From Actinomycetes bacterium (GTDB lineage Bacteria > Actinomycetota > Actinomycetes > S36-B12 > GCA-2699445), in the NCBI GenBank assembly GCA_022599915.1, contig JAHZLH010000007.1:1-32941 (forward strand): a stretch of 32,941 bases of DNA, given 5' to 3'. Below, one piece after another: positions 1-7,775 of the stretch; within the stretch, counting starts at the first letter, position 1; each line of letters starts with the position of its first letter. A program made the translations under genes and the position numbers. The notes under the pieces were generated by a model. It was given only the letters and a program-made list of their open reading frames with translations, did no database searches and was not told where the DNA came from.

Positions 1-246
1 AGCGACGGTGTAATCAGTTGTTACGACGCGTCTCGCTTGTTCCATAACTTCCTATGGTGGGAAGCCACCTACGAAAACAATCAACCAACGATGCCAGCGT
101 GGTTCATTTCCAAGGGTAAGTACGCAATGGATGAAGGCGGAAAGAAGAAGTGGTCGTGGAAGAAGGCTGTGAACTTCTCCTACGGCAGTGATGAAAGCGG
201 CTTTGAGGGCGGCTTCATCATGAAGAAGGTCAAGAACCCTAGCTAG
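1..246 (+). CDS. C-terminal part of an unrecognised protein (5' end outside window)
   Basis: The frame is open from the left edge to a TAG stop, giving 81 codons, so the gene starts outside the window. I do not recognise the family. The visible tail is rich in aromatic and charged residues (FLWWEATYEN, KKKWSWKKAVNF) with one Cys near the edge. It has no membrane segment. The alternation of polar and aromatic residues would fit the last strands of a beta-rich secreted domain, but that is a guess. A TTG at 37 and an ATG at 90 lie in frame but have no ribosome-binding site, so they are unlikely to be the true start. A strong hairpin follows 28 bases after the stop, which supports a genuine gene end. 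Confidence 0.55.
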   Translation, partial: SDGVISCYDASRLFHNFLWWEATYENNQPTMPAWFISKGKYAMDEGGKKKWSWKKAVNFSYGSDESGFEGGFIMKKVKNPS

Positions 247-274
247 CTGTACCCAGTCACTGAGCTGAACCAAT

Positions 275-316
275 TTGGGCCCTGGTTCGCGGATTGCTTC
301 GCGAGCCAGGGCCCAA
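275..316. terminator. long GC-rich hairpin between convergent genes
   Basis: The arms 275-291 and 300-316 pair over 17 bp with a single G-U wobble and an 8-base loop (292-299). No T-run follows on the plus strand. On the minus strand the stem is followed by AAATTGG. It lies between the stops of the partial gene at the left edge and the DUF418 gene, so a bidirectional terminator is the simplest reading. Confidence 0.75.
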
Positions 317-383
317 CGTCGCTTCAGGTAATCGGGTTACCCGATCGTTGTCATCGTCGCCCCTTGTCGGCCAGGTTGGCGGA

Positions 384-1520
384 CTACTCACTCGATCTGC
401 CAATCGGCTGCCAGGATCGATAGGTCGCGCAGCGCCATGCCCACTCCATCGGGCCGTAGCGGAACCGATTCAGCCAAGGCAACGACCACCACAACTGGAC
501 ACTCCACACCAGCAAGACAAAAACAACGGCCGTCGAACGCGTCACCGGTACTTGCGTTAGCACAACGCTGAAGGTGAGAACGCCCAGAACACTTTGTGAC
601 AAGTAGTTGGTTAGTGCCATTCGACCAACTGCACGGATCCGATTACGAAGACGCGACTCCCCCGAGGTATTCCACAAGATGACGATGGCGAGGTAGGCAG
701 TCGCCATAGGAAGGGTCGCGATGGTGTTGGGAATCGACCCGATAAAGGCGACATCAGTCGAGTAGTCCGCTAGCGAGACCCAGATAACTCCCGCAACTGC
801 CAACGGGATCCCGGCGACTAGCCCGCCAATCGCAAGTCGGCGATAGAAGAGCCGCTCTTGCTGCCCTTGCAGTACTCCCCAGCGAAACAAGGCTATACCG
901 ACGAGCATGGCACCTAGTGCCCTGAGGAAGGCGTCGGTTATCAAGACAACTTCTGCTAGCTCACCCGACTGGGCCGCCTCGAACCAGAAACCAGCGAAGT
1001 CAGCCGGCTCAGTTGCGAACATCTGCCCCAAAACCGCGACTATCGGCGACAGCGCGTAAATGCCAATTCCCAAGAACAACAGGAGCGAACTGGGCAACTT
1101 GCGAAGTAGCAGCAGAAGCGGTGACAGCAGCGCGTAGACGACGAGGATGTCACCCTCCCACAGCAAACCGTGCAGCAACCCGATCAGCAATAGCAGGAAG
1201 TTTCGCCAGAGGCTCAACCACACTGGGTGACTTGTTTTCACCTTGGCCCGCTCGGCGAAGAGCACTATCCCTGCACCAAAAAGCATGGAGAACAACGCCA
1301 TGAACTTCTGATCAACAAAGACCTCGCCGACAACGGCAACTGTCCAGTCCAAGAAAGTGTCGGTACCCGGCGCACTGATGTTCATATAGGCAGAACCGAC
1401 CAGGGCAAACGACACCACGTTCATCGGAAGAATCCCGAGGACGGCGACTCCACGAATCGCGTCAAGACTGGAGATACGATCGCCACCGCTGACGGGGCTC
1501 TTTAGTCTGGCCACCTTCAC
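384..1520 (-). CDS. DUF418 (YeiB-type) integral membrane protein
   Basis: 378 residues. The N terminus carries the DUF418/YeiB signature (SSLDAIRGVAVLGILPMNVV, about residues 17-36), followed by about nine to ten hydrophobic segments. The C-terminal DUF418 region has NYLSQSVLG and ends in a W-rich stretch (LWWSLPWLNRFRYGPMEW). Length and architecture are normal for the family, which sits in the cytoplasmic membrane. Its biochemical role is not established, though some members are linked to transport or acyl transfer. The GTG start is supported by GGAGG five bases upstream. The gene stands alone, convergent with the partial gene at the left edge and divergent from the SRPBCC gene. Family assignment is firm; substrate is unknown. 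Confidence 0.88.
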   Translation of the reverse strand: MKVARLKSPVSGGDRISSLDAIRGVAVLGILPMNVVSFALVGSAYMNISAPGTDTFLDWTVAVVGEVFVDQKFMALFSMLFGAGIVLFAERAKVKTSHPVWLSLWRNFLLLLIGLLHGLLWEGDILVVYALLSPLLLLLRKLPSSLLLFLGIGIYALSPIVAVLGQMFATEPADFAGFWFEAAQSGELAEVVLITDAFLRALGAMLVGIALFRWGVLQGQQERLFYRRLAIGGLVAGIPLAVAGVIWVSLADYSTDVAFIGSIPNTIATLPMATAYLAIVILWNTSGESRLRNRIRAVGRMALTNYLSQSVLGVLTFSVVLTQVPVTRSTAVVFVLLVWSVQLWWSLPWLNRFRYGPMEWAWRCATYRSWQPIGRSSE

Positions 1521-1640
1521 CCTTTCCTCCGCACGATCCTAGGGCGCAGCTGGGCAACACTGTGGAAAACTCCGCGCTTTCATTCCGGTGCTAGCCACCG
1601 GCTCGCAGCAAGCCGCGAATCGAAAATCGCGCAATACTTC

Positions 1641-2225
1641 ATGCAACCTTCCCAGCACCTTCACGTCAGCGAGGGCCTCATGCTCAACACCTCACTTCGC
1701 CCCGAGGTCGACGGCGGGCAGCCGATGAGCGGCGTCCGCCCCATTGCTGCCTCGCGACGCCTTTTCTGCCGTCCAGCCCAAGTTTTCGATCTCCTCGATC
1801 GACCAGGACATCTTGAGCTCTTTCATCCCTTTTGCCGAAGCAACTCCGCGATCTCGTGGAGCGGGAGCGCTCGCCTAGATGTGCTCAGTTATCTGAACGG
1901 CCTGACCTACGTTCGGGATTTCGTCGCCTGGCGACATTCCGTCGGATTCGACTTGCTGATCGGCGAAGCCGGGCAGCCACAATCCTTCGTGGGATGGCGG
2001 CTGAAGCCCGCCGGCGAGGCCAGCAGCGAACTGTCCATTACCGTCTACCCTCACCTCGTTCACGGGCTTTCACCATTAGTCGGCTACCCGATTCATATGT
2101 TGTGGTTAAAGCCCCGGCTGCAGCAATATCTGACCGCGGTTCTATCCGGTCTACAGTGCCACCTGCTGACCCGCACAACGGTTTCTGCCAATGCCTTTGG
2201 CTCGCACCCGTGGTTCTCTGAGTGA
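1641..2225 (+). CDS. SRPBCC (START/polyketide-cyclase-like) family protein
   Basis: 194 residues from the first ATG. From about residue 37 it reads like an SRPBCC ligand-binding domain: RRLFCRPAQVFDLLDRPGHL resembles the usual opening of strand and helix where a small helix-grip fold begins, followed by alternating strands (FVAWRHSVGFDLLI, SSELSITVYPHL) and a long final helix region (LWLKPRLQQYLTAVLSGLQC). Such proteins bind hydrophobic ligands or act as cyclases, and nothing here fixes the ligand. Start choice is uncertain: ATG at 1641 lacks a ribosome-binding site, while ATG at 1680 has GAGG six bases upstream and drops 13 poorly conserved residues. No signal peptide is visible. It is a single gene with no partner in the same direction. 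Confidence 0.65.
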   Translation: MQPSQHLHVSEGLMLNTSLRPEVDGGQPMSGVRPIAASRRLFCRPAQVFDLLDRPGHLELFHPFCRSNSAISWSGSARLDVLSYLNGLTYVRDFVAWRHSVGFDLLIGEAGQPQSFVGWRLKPAGEASSELSITVYPHLVHGLSPLVGYPIHMLWLKPRLQQYLTAVLSGLQCHLLTRTTVSANAFGSHPWFSE

Positions 2226-2318
2226 CCCGGTCACCACCAGCACCGCCGATGCCAGCTAAGGCGGATGACAGCATGCACATCCTGCAACCGGGCTGGACAC
2301 GCTAGTCACCTGCAACCC

Positions 2319-3017
2319 TCAACCTCCGATCAGGCCTTGGGCGAATGCGGCCACAATTGGCACTACCCCCAGTAGGAAGAACGACGGCAGAAAACACACC
2401 GCGAGGGGGACTACCGACTTCACCGCGGCGGCTCGGGCGGCCGACTGCGCCTTGGTGAAATAGTCTCGGCGCGCCTCGTCGGCGAGGCGATCCAACTCAG
2501 CCACCACAGGCGCACCAGTCTCGCTGCGCCGCACCATCACCCCGGTAAGCGCGGCCAGTTGGTCATCGGTTGCCACCCGCCGCCATGCCACTGCAGCTGG
2601 TGCGCCCAACTGCAGCATCCTGGCAACCTCCGTAAACGCCTCACCGAGCGGATTGGGTGCGGAGACTCCCAAGTAGCGCATAGCTACCTGATCAGTGCAG
2701 CCGGCACCGATCAGTGCTGCCAAAAGGTTGATCGCGTCCGGCAGCGTCCGCGCGATCCGCAGCTCTCGCCATTCTTCGGACTCATCGATGCGCTGCGGTA
2801 CCAGCAGTTTGGTCATCGCCCCGGCAACTCCCGCCACCGCGAGGGTGATCGGCAACGGCAATGGCAACAGCACGACGACAAGAGCGGCAACCGCGATACC
2901 GGCCAGCCAATCGAAGCGAACGGTTGGTGATCCAGCTCCAACCCGTTTCCGCCCGCCACGAAGTCGAGCTGTATTCGGCAGCAGTAGTAATGCCAACGCC
3001 ACCAGCACAGCGCTCAC
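2319..3017 (-). CDS. tadC: TadC-like type II/IV secretion platform membrane protein (GspF fold)
   Basis: 232 residues starting at GTG 3017. An N-terminal membrane segment (SAVLVALALLLLP) and a hydrophobic pair near residues 37-67 precede the cytoplasmic GspF-type helical domain (LPDAINLLAALIGAGCTDQVA; RRSETGAPVVAELDRLAD). Two C-terminal membrane segments follow (VVPLAVCFLPSFFLLGVVPIVAAF). This is the usual TadC order. The start is fixed by the GTGA overlap with the tadB stop and by GGAGG seven bases upstream, so the two are translationally coupled. Reading the frame further upstream would add 37 residues that merely overlap tadB. In Tad/Flp pilus machines TadB and TadC form the inner-membrane platform moved by TadA. 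It is the last gene of the operon here, and no pilin gene follows. Confidence 0.88.
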   Translation of the reverse strand: MSAVLVALALLLLPNTARLRGGRKRVGAGSPTVRFDWLAGIAVAALVVVLLPLPLPITLAVAGVAGAMTKLLVPQRIDESEEWRELRIARTLPDAINLLAALIGAGCTDQVAMRYLGVSAPNPLGEAFTEVARMLQLGAPAAVAWRRVATDDQLAALTGVMVRRSETGAPVVAELDRLADEARRDYFTKAQSAARAAAVKSVVPLAVCFLPSFFLLGVVPIVAAFAQGLIGG

Positions 3018-3649
3018 AAGACTTCCTCCACTCGCTGCACAATGGCCCGAATCCAGCGGTACCCGAGGATGTTGGCAGTGACGCCCGCTGCCAACACCAC
3101 CAGCCCGACCGGCGAGGTAGTCAGCCATTCCAGCGGATTCGCCCCCAGCACGAGCCCTAGCCCCAAGCCCAACGCCGGCAGCAGACTCATCAACCGTGCC
3201 GTGGCCCGCGGTCCGGCCAACTCCACTTGCAGCGTCCGCCGCACGTCTCGGGAGCGGGCCTCGCCATCACACAGTTGTTGCAGCACCTCAGCCAAGCCGA
3301 GCCCGCTGCGGTGACCGATATCCCAGACGCCAGCCACAGCGGCGAGGAGTGATCCCTCACCGGCGGCGTCCTTCCGCAAGGCAGCGGCGATGTCGCCCCC
3401 TAGCCGAGCGGCGCGAGCCGCGTGCGGACTGATCGGATGACTGTGGTGACTTTCTTGCAGCGCGACCGACGGCTCCTTCCCTGCAAGCAATTCACCCGCT
3501 AGCGCGGCGGCCCAGTCACACTCCTGTTCGACTTGTTCGTCTCGGTGACGCCGGAGGGCGTGCCGCAATCGACTTTTCACCCGACTTAGGGCCCCCAGCC
3601 GTGGCAGCGGACAGATCCACACCGCGAGGACAACCAGCAGAACCGACAT
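3014..3649 (-). CDS. tadB: TadB-like secretion platform membrane protein (GspF fold)
   Basis: 211 residues. An N-terminal membrane segment (SVLLVVLAVWICPLP) leads into a basic linker. A GspF-type domain follows (DWAAALAGELLAGKEPSVAL; VWDIGHRSGLGLAEVLQQLCDG, with the conserved G-x-G-L-A-x-V-L pattern), then two closely spaced C-terminal membrane helices (about 157-172 and 180-202). It is shorter than classical TadB, as is usual in actinobacterial loci. It starts four bases after the tadA stop and its stop overlaps the tadC start, so cpaE-like, tadA, tadB and tadC form one transcription unit. The predicted role is the membrane anchor of a pilus or secretion machine together with TadC. Confidence 0.88.
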   Translation of the reverse strand: MSVLLVVLAVWICPLPRLGALSRVKSRLRHALRRHRDEQVEQECDWAAALAGELLAGKEPSVALQESHHSHPISPHAARAARLGGDIAAALRKDAAGEGSLLAAVAGVWDIGHRSGLGLAEVLQQLCDGEARSRDVRRTLQVELAGPRATARLMSLLPALGLGLGLVLGANPLEWLTTSPVGLVVLAAGVTANILGYRWIRAIVQRVEEVL

Positions 3650-3653
3650 CAGG

Positions 3654-4823
3654 TCATACCGCGAGAGCCGCTAGTAGCCGCTTGGCCGCCGGGTGGTTTG
3701 GCAGATGCAGGATCGGTCGATCGTCAGTGAACGTGACTAGTGACACGACGCGGCTCAAACCTTGCCGAACTACAACTACCCCCAACTCAACAACTCTTCG
3801 ATGGCCGTCACTGTCTCGCCGAAGATGCACTACTGCTTCCAACCCGGCAGCCAGTTGACTGTGCGCCCTCGGCCGATCAAGGCCGGCTGCGCCAGCAAGT
3901 GCCTCAACTCGGGCGGGAAGCGCCTGTGGCGAGTTAGCGTGAATCGTCCCAGCACATCCTTCATGACCGGTGTTCATTGCCGCTAGTAGTTGCACCACTT
4001 CGGCACCCCGAACCTCACCAACGACGATTCGATCGGGCCGCATGCGCATCGCCTGTCGGACCAACTGGCTCAGTTCCACTCCTCCGATTCCCTCGGCATT
4101 GTGCGGTCGACCTTCTAAGGCCACGCAATGGTCGTGGCTAGGGCGCAGTTCAGCAGATTCCTCCACGACCAGAATTCGTTCTGCCGCCGGTACTTGTTCC
4201 AACAGACACCGCAACACGGTCGTCTTGCCGCTGCCGGTACCGCCAATCACTAGGAAGGACAACCGCGCTGCGATCAGGGCATGCAGCCACTGCACACCGG
4301 GCGCGGAAATCGCGCCCGCCTGCTGCAGTTCCGCCAGTGAGAACGATCGGTGTGCTGGGGTACGCAGACTGATCGTTGTTCCCGGGGATGCAATGGGCGC
4401 CAAGGCTGCATGCAATCTGACACCACCGGGAAGTCGGGCATCCACAAACGGCTGGGCATCATCCAGGCGACGACCGGCTTGGGCAGCCAGACGCTGCGCC
4501 AATCGACGTACGCTATCTTCATCGCCGACGTTCACAGCCACCCGCTGCAGGCCCATCCCCCGATCCACCCACACCGCCCCAGCGCCGTTGACTAAGACGT
4601 CGGAGAGACCCGGTTGATCGAGCAGAGTTTGCAGCGGTCCGGCGCCGTCCAACTCTCGCTGGAGCTGCTGAACTAACTGGCTATGTACTCGCGTCTCCGC
4701 CACTACCCCCAGTTCGTTGAGGGCTGCCGCCACAGTGGCCGGGGTCGCATCACGGTCATTGTCGACCAACCAACCCCGAATCCGATCCGCCAAGTCAGCA
4801 CTGGTGTTGGCCCGAGCCGTCAT
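3654..4823 (-). CDS. tadA: TadA/CpaF-type secretion ATPase
   Basis: 389 residues, cytoplasmic hexameric motor ATPase of the type II/IV secretion superfamily. An N-terminal domain (about 40-160, with LSDVLVNGAGAVWVDRG) precedes the RecA-like core. Visible motifs are Walker A GGTGSGKT (194-201), the Asp box VVEESAEL (219-226), Walker B RIVVGEVRG (265-273) and the His box TGHEGCAGTIHANS (285-298). All catalytic residues are present, so the motor should be active. The ATG start overlaps the stop of the upstream cpaE-like gene (ATGA), and tadB starts just after its stop. It would power pilus assembly or secretion through TadB/TadC. Family assignment is secure; the substrate is unknown because no pilin is nearby. 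Confidence 0.95.
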   Translation of the reverse strand: MTARANTSADLADRIRGWLVDNDRDATPATVAAALNELGVVAETRVHSQLVQQLQRELDGAGPLQTLLDQPGLSDVLVNGAGAVWVDRGMGLQRVAVNVGDEDSVRRLAQRLAAQAGRRLDDAQPFVDARLPGGVRLHAALAPIASPGTTISLRTPAHRSFSLAELQQAGAISAPGVQWLHALIAARLSFLVIGGTGSGKTTVLRCLLEQVPAAERILVVEESAELRPSHDHCVALEGRPHNAEGIGGVELSQLVRQAMRMRPDRIVVGEVRGAEVVQLLAAMNTGHEGCAGTIHANSPQALPARVEALAGAAGLDRPRAHSQLAAGLEAVVHLRRDSDGHRRVVELGVVVVRQGLSRVVSLVTFTDDRPILHLPNHPAAKRLLAALAV

Positions 4824-5806
4824 CGCAATGCCTCCAGCAACAGTCGCTGACAGGCCCGGGCAAAGGCTCCTCGCCCTACCGCAGTCGCAATATCGCCGAA
4901 ATCGCTCGCGCCTCGTAACGCCCTGCGTGATGGGATCTCCCGTAGTCGGACTGCTGGCAGAGTGTCGCTCGCGGCCGAGATTCGTAGCGGGCCCCCAACC
5001 GATCGAATAGCCACCAACGGGTCAGCACCAAACCGGCCAGATTCAAGCCAGGCTCGTGCCGCATTGAGTGAGGCCAGTTCCACCGTCGTGAGCAGAACGG
5101 TTCTGGCCGTAACAGGTGGTGGCGTGGCCGTCAGCGGGTAGCGGGGTAGATCAATGATGACGGTGTCATAGCCAGTCACCAGCGCATCAGTTACCGAACG
5201 CCAGGACAAGGAGTTTGCGGTACCTAGTGGTGTCGCCAGCCAGTCGACATCGCCAGTACTCGGCATCCGACCTTGCAGCGCACTGACCGGCAAATCACCG
5301 CCTACATCGACCACATCAGTCCAGCGGATACCTCGATCGCTTTCTACACCAGCGTTGATATCAACCGGAGCGCTCGCGGGATCCGCATCGACAAACACGA
5401 CGGAGCCCAAATCAGTTGCTGCTACGGCTAGCCCAGCTGCGAGGGTGGTGCTGCCGGCTCCCCCGCGGGTTCCAGTGACCACCACAACGTTGGCTGACCG
5501 CATGCTGCTGCGGTCCGGGACAAATGATTGCAACCGCTCAATCAGCCGATCCCCGCCTTCGGGTAGAAAGATGAGCTCCGGGATCCCGAACTGACCGATG
5601 GCTAGTTTGTTGGCCCCACCATCACGCCGAGTTACCACTACCGTTCCTGGATCGCTGACCATTGTGGGATCGACTGTGCAGGCATCAAGATCCACTACTT
5701 GGCAATCCGCTCGCACTTCGGAGACAGCTAGCCCAGCGGCTGTCGCAGCTGCACTCGCCCACTTCCGCAGTTCCTCATCAAGAACGTCTATTCGCACCGC
5801 CGTCAC
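4820..5806 (-). CDS. CpaE/Ssd-like MinD-family ATPase of the Tad locus
   Basis: 328 residues from GTG 5806. An N-terminal receiver-like region (about 1-105) precedes a MinD/CpaE P-loop domain. The Walker A-like loop GTRGGAGSTT (112-121) lacks the usual lysine, as is typical of CpaE and the mycobacterial Ssd family. A conserved VVFVDADP follows, then YDTVIIDLPRYP. CpaE proteins position Tad pili at the pole, and mycobacterial Ssd has been linked to septum regulation; which applies here cannot be told. The stop overlaps the tadA ATG. The same frame stays open to a GTG at 5926, but those extra 40 residues are low-complexity, and known relatives begin near the DELxxxAAAAG segment, so I prefer 5806. 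Upstream lies a 250-bp region shared with the divergent protease gene. Confidence 0.82.
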   Translation of the reverse strand: MTAVRIDVLDEELRKWASAAATAAGLAVSEVRADCQVVDLDACTVDPTMVSDPGTVVVTRRDGGANKLAIGQFGIPELIFLPEGGDRLIERLQSFVPDRSSMRSANVVVVTGTRGGAGSTTLAAGLAVAATDLGSVVFVDADPASAPVDINAGVESDRGIRWTDVVDVGGDLPVSALQGRMPSTGDVDWLATPLGTANSLSWRSVTDALVTGYDTVIIDLPRYPLTATPPPVTARTVLLTTVELASLNAARAWLESGRFGADPLVAIRSVGGPLRISAASDTLPAVRLREIPSRRALRGASDFGDIATAVGRGAFARACQRLLLEALR

Positions 5807-6055
5807 GCTCAGTTCCGTCCTTCGGTCATTGCGCCCCAGGTTGGGGAGGTACCTGAGCAACAATGACGAACTTCGCGAGCCGTTCCTGGACGGTGATAGC
5901 TCTGGGGACAGTACCGCCGACACCACGAATGTGGACAGCCATCCCGCCGGGTTCTGCGAGACATCGGGCCCGATTCATCCGGTTTACTGCGCCGATAGGG
6001 GGACAGCGAGCCGCTCTGTTCTGCAAAACCGGTCCAAGTCCGCACCTAATTCGAT

Positions 6056-6844
6056 ATGAGTTGGCTGGACAAGGCGCTACGCGTATTGGCTCTTGGCGCG
6101 GCCTTGGTGTGTCTGGTCGCCGTAACTCACGCCCAAGCGCCACAAGTCCCCGAGTTATCTGTGCAAGGACCGACTACCGCCAACGCGACCGTCCCCCGAG
6201 CAGACGCGGCACCACAAGCCTATGAGTTCCTGCTGAAGGATCCAGATCACCAGTTCCCAGCCCGTTGGTGTCCGGCCACCATCGGCTTTCAGTTGGACAC
6301 CACCCTGCTAGCCCAGGCGGGCTTGGATCCAGCCATGGAGTTAGGACGCTGGCGAGCAGTGTTCGCTGGTTGGAGTGAGGCGAGTGACTATAGCTATCGG
6401 TTTGAGTACCGCGGCGAAAACAAACTACTCATGGCTAGTGACGGTGAGCCTGATATTGCTGCCATCCCACCGGGAACGATCGGAATCGTCTACGTCCACG
6501 GTCGTTCATCTGCCGGGCCTGCTGAGTACCGATCGCGTGCTGTGGCCGGACGCACCGCGGGTAACGGGGGCCTACAAGCGGTTTCCTCGGGAAACTCCGA
6601 CGCCAGCGCGCTCATCGCGGACCGTGGCTTTGTCTTGATCGACGCCTACGATGCTGGCGAACTAGAAGCCGGCAGCCTCCGACGAGCGCTGTATCAGCAT
6701 GAATCTGGTCATGCCCTGGGCCTAGGTCACGTCGAGGACCGAGGGGCACTGATGCACGACACCCTGAGTATGTTGCGGCTAAAGATCTCTTCCGGTGATG
6801 CGGCTGGTCTGCGGGAGCTCGCCAGCATGCCGTGCCCGTCGTAG
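6056..6844 (+). CDS. secreted matrixin-like zinc metalloprotease
   Basis: 262 residues. A signal peptide (basic WLDKALR, then the hydrophobic stretch LALGAALVCLVAVTHA, with likely cleavage near AHAQA at residues 24-28) precedes a mature enzyme of about 235 residues. The metzincin zinc site HESGHALGLGH (215-225) is followed by VED and a Met-turn candidate LM at 232-233, matching HExxHxxGxxH. Two mature-region cysteines (72, 260) could form a disulfide. It should act outside the membrane as a peptidase; the natural substrate is unknown. It is divergent from the cpaE/tad operon, sharing a 250-bp upstream region, and convergent with the Fic-like gene. The ATG has no clear Shine-Dalgarno; an AT-rich TAATTC lies just upstream. 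It could be a processing protease for exported pili, but that is only inferred from position. Confidence 0.88.
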   Translation: MSWLDKALRVLALGAALVCLVAVTHAQAPQVPELSVQGPTTANATVPRADAAPQAYEFLLKDPDHQFPARWCPATIGFQLDTTLLAQAGLDPAMELGRWRAVFAGWSEASDYSYRFEYRGENKLLMASDGEPDIAAIPPGTIGIVYVHGRSSAGPAEYRSRAVAGRTAGNGGLQAVSSGNSDASALIADRGFVLIDAYDAGELEAGSLRRALYQHESGHALGLGHVEDRGALMHDTLSMLRLKISSGDAAGLRELASMPCPS

Positions 6845-6920
6845 CGCAGCAATCGCGGCAACTAGGCCCGGACCCAACCACGCCTCTGCGCGTTGGCCTG
6901 AATGCGGACCACCCTGGGTT

Positions 6921-7727
6921 CTAGGAATCATCTGGCAGGTGATCGATCTCCTCGACCGCTGCCCGAGCTCCCACCGCAACCGTGCGGGAATGGGTAATCA
7001 ACCATTCCGCAACCCCGTCCGGCTCACCAGTGGCATAGCTGGTCAGTGCATTTCGGTATTTGTTTCGCCCAAGTGTGCGCAACCCGGCTTCCGGAAAAGA
7101 CCAGCCATCAGGATCAACGCCCCGAGCCCGCAACACGAGCCGCGTGCTGGCGCGCGCAACAGTGCCGGAGCCAGCGCTGAACGGCCTGAGCATAGCAAGC
7201 TCACCGTGTACGACACCAGCGAGGATAATCGCCGGGGTTTGCTTGGAACTAATGAGCAGTTGTGACAGCCCCTGCAGTCGCGGGGACAGCTGCGCTGCAG
7301 GCACGAGCGGACCCAGCCGTAGTGAATCCTCCACTTCGTCCACCGATCGGGGCCGCCCCAACTCTGATTCCGGCACCTGTCCTACAGCGGCAACTGAATG
7401 CATCCGGGCCAGCGCCTGTAGTGGTGCGGCCCCCAACAGATCTGCCGAAGCCGGCAGTTCGGAATACATCGCAAGCGTGCGCATCGCGATCCGACCCATC
7501 GGTGAATCTTCCACGGCTCCGGAGCGCAATGAGTCGAGCAAGATCTCGGCACCCTCGAACGAAGCGTTGCACCAAGCCCCCACCACGGCAGCCTCAGCGG
7601 ACAGCGCCGTGCTCTTGCGGCGAGCTGCCCGGTTCCACAGCAGTTCATCCACGGCGGCGCGTGCTTCGTCAGCGGCGTTGGCCACACCGGGTAGTTCGAC
7701 GAGGGCGAGAAGTGGATCCGAGGTCAC
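6921..7727 (-). CDS. degenerate Fic-domain protein (actinobacterial family)
   Basis: 268 residues from GTG 7727. The helical body contains a segment aligning with the Fic motif HPFxxGNGR but reading RPFSAGSGT (181-189): the catalytic His is Arg, Asn is Ser and the final Arg is Thr. The surrounding context (VVHGELAMLRPF, VARASTRLVLRARGVDP) is as I remember in related proteins from streptomycetes and other actinobacteria, often labelled Fic or oxidoreductase, so the loss looks family-wide. AMP transfer by the canonical mechanism is therefore unlikely. A binding or regulatory role is possible. The start at 7727 is preferred because a TAnnnT box lies exactly six bases upstream; the frame continues to a TTG at 7757 with no ribosome-binding site. 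Confidence 0.75.
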   Translation of the reverse strand: MTSDPLLALVELPGVANAADEARAAVDELLWNRAARRKSTALSAEAAVVGAWCNASFEGAEILLDSLRSGAVEDSPMGRIAMRTLAMYSELPASADLLGAAPLQALARMHSVAAVGQVPESELGRPRSVDEVEDSLRLGPLVPAAQLSPRLQGLSQLLISSKQTPAIILAGVVHGELAMLRPFSAGSGTVARASTRLVLRARGVDPDGWSFPEAGLRTLGRNKYRNALTSYATGEPDGVAEWLITHSRTVAVGARAAVEEIDHLPDDS

Positions 7728-7733
7728 CCCATT

Positions 7734-7739
7734 ACGGTA
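7734..7739 (-). promoter_or_regulatory. -10 box of a probably leaderless promoter (Fic-like gene)
   Basis: On the minus strand TACCGT is followed by six bases and then the GTG at 7727. With transcription starting about seven bases after a -10 box, the mRNA would begin at the start codon. The pattern recurs at four to five other genes in this window. No clear -35 is seen. Confidence 0.45.
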
Positions 7740-7775
7740 ACGACGCAAGGCCACCAAGGAAAAATCCGGCTCAGG

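Noticed and set aside
1227-1241. GTGA-N7-TCAC inside the DUF418 gene as a CRP site
   Set aside because: The spacer is one base too long and it lies deep within coding sequence.
2222-2234. GTGAC-3-GTCAC palindrome at the end of the SRPBCC gene as a regulator site
   Set aside because: The spacing does not fit CRP (N6), it overlaps a stop codon, and no promoter follows. It may be a weak hairpin.
5440-5475. Missing Walker A lysine in the CpaE-like protein as a defect
   Set aside because: Loss of this lysine is usual in the CpaE/Ssd family, so it is not a local mutation.
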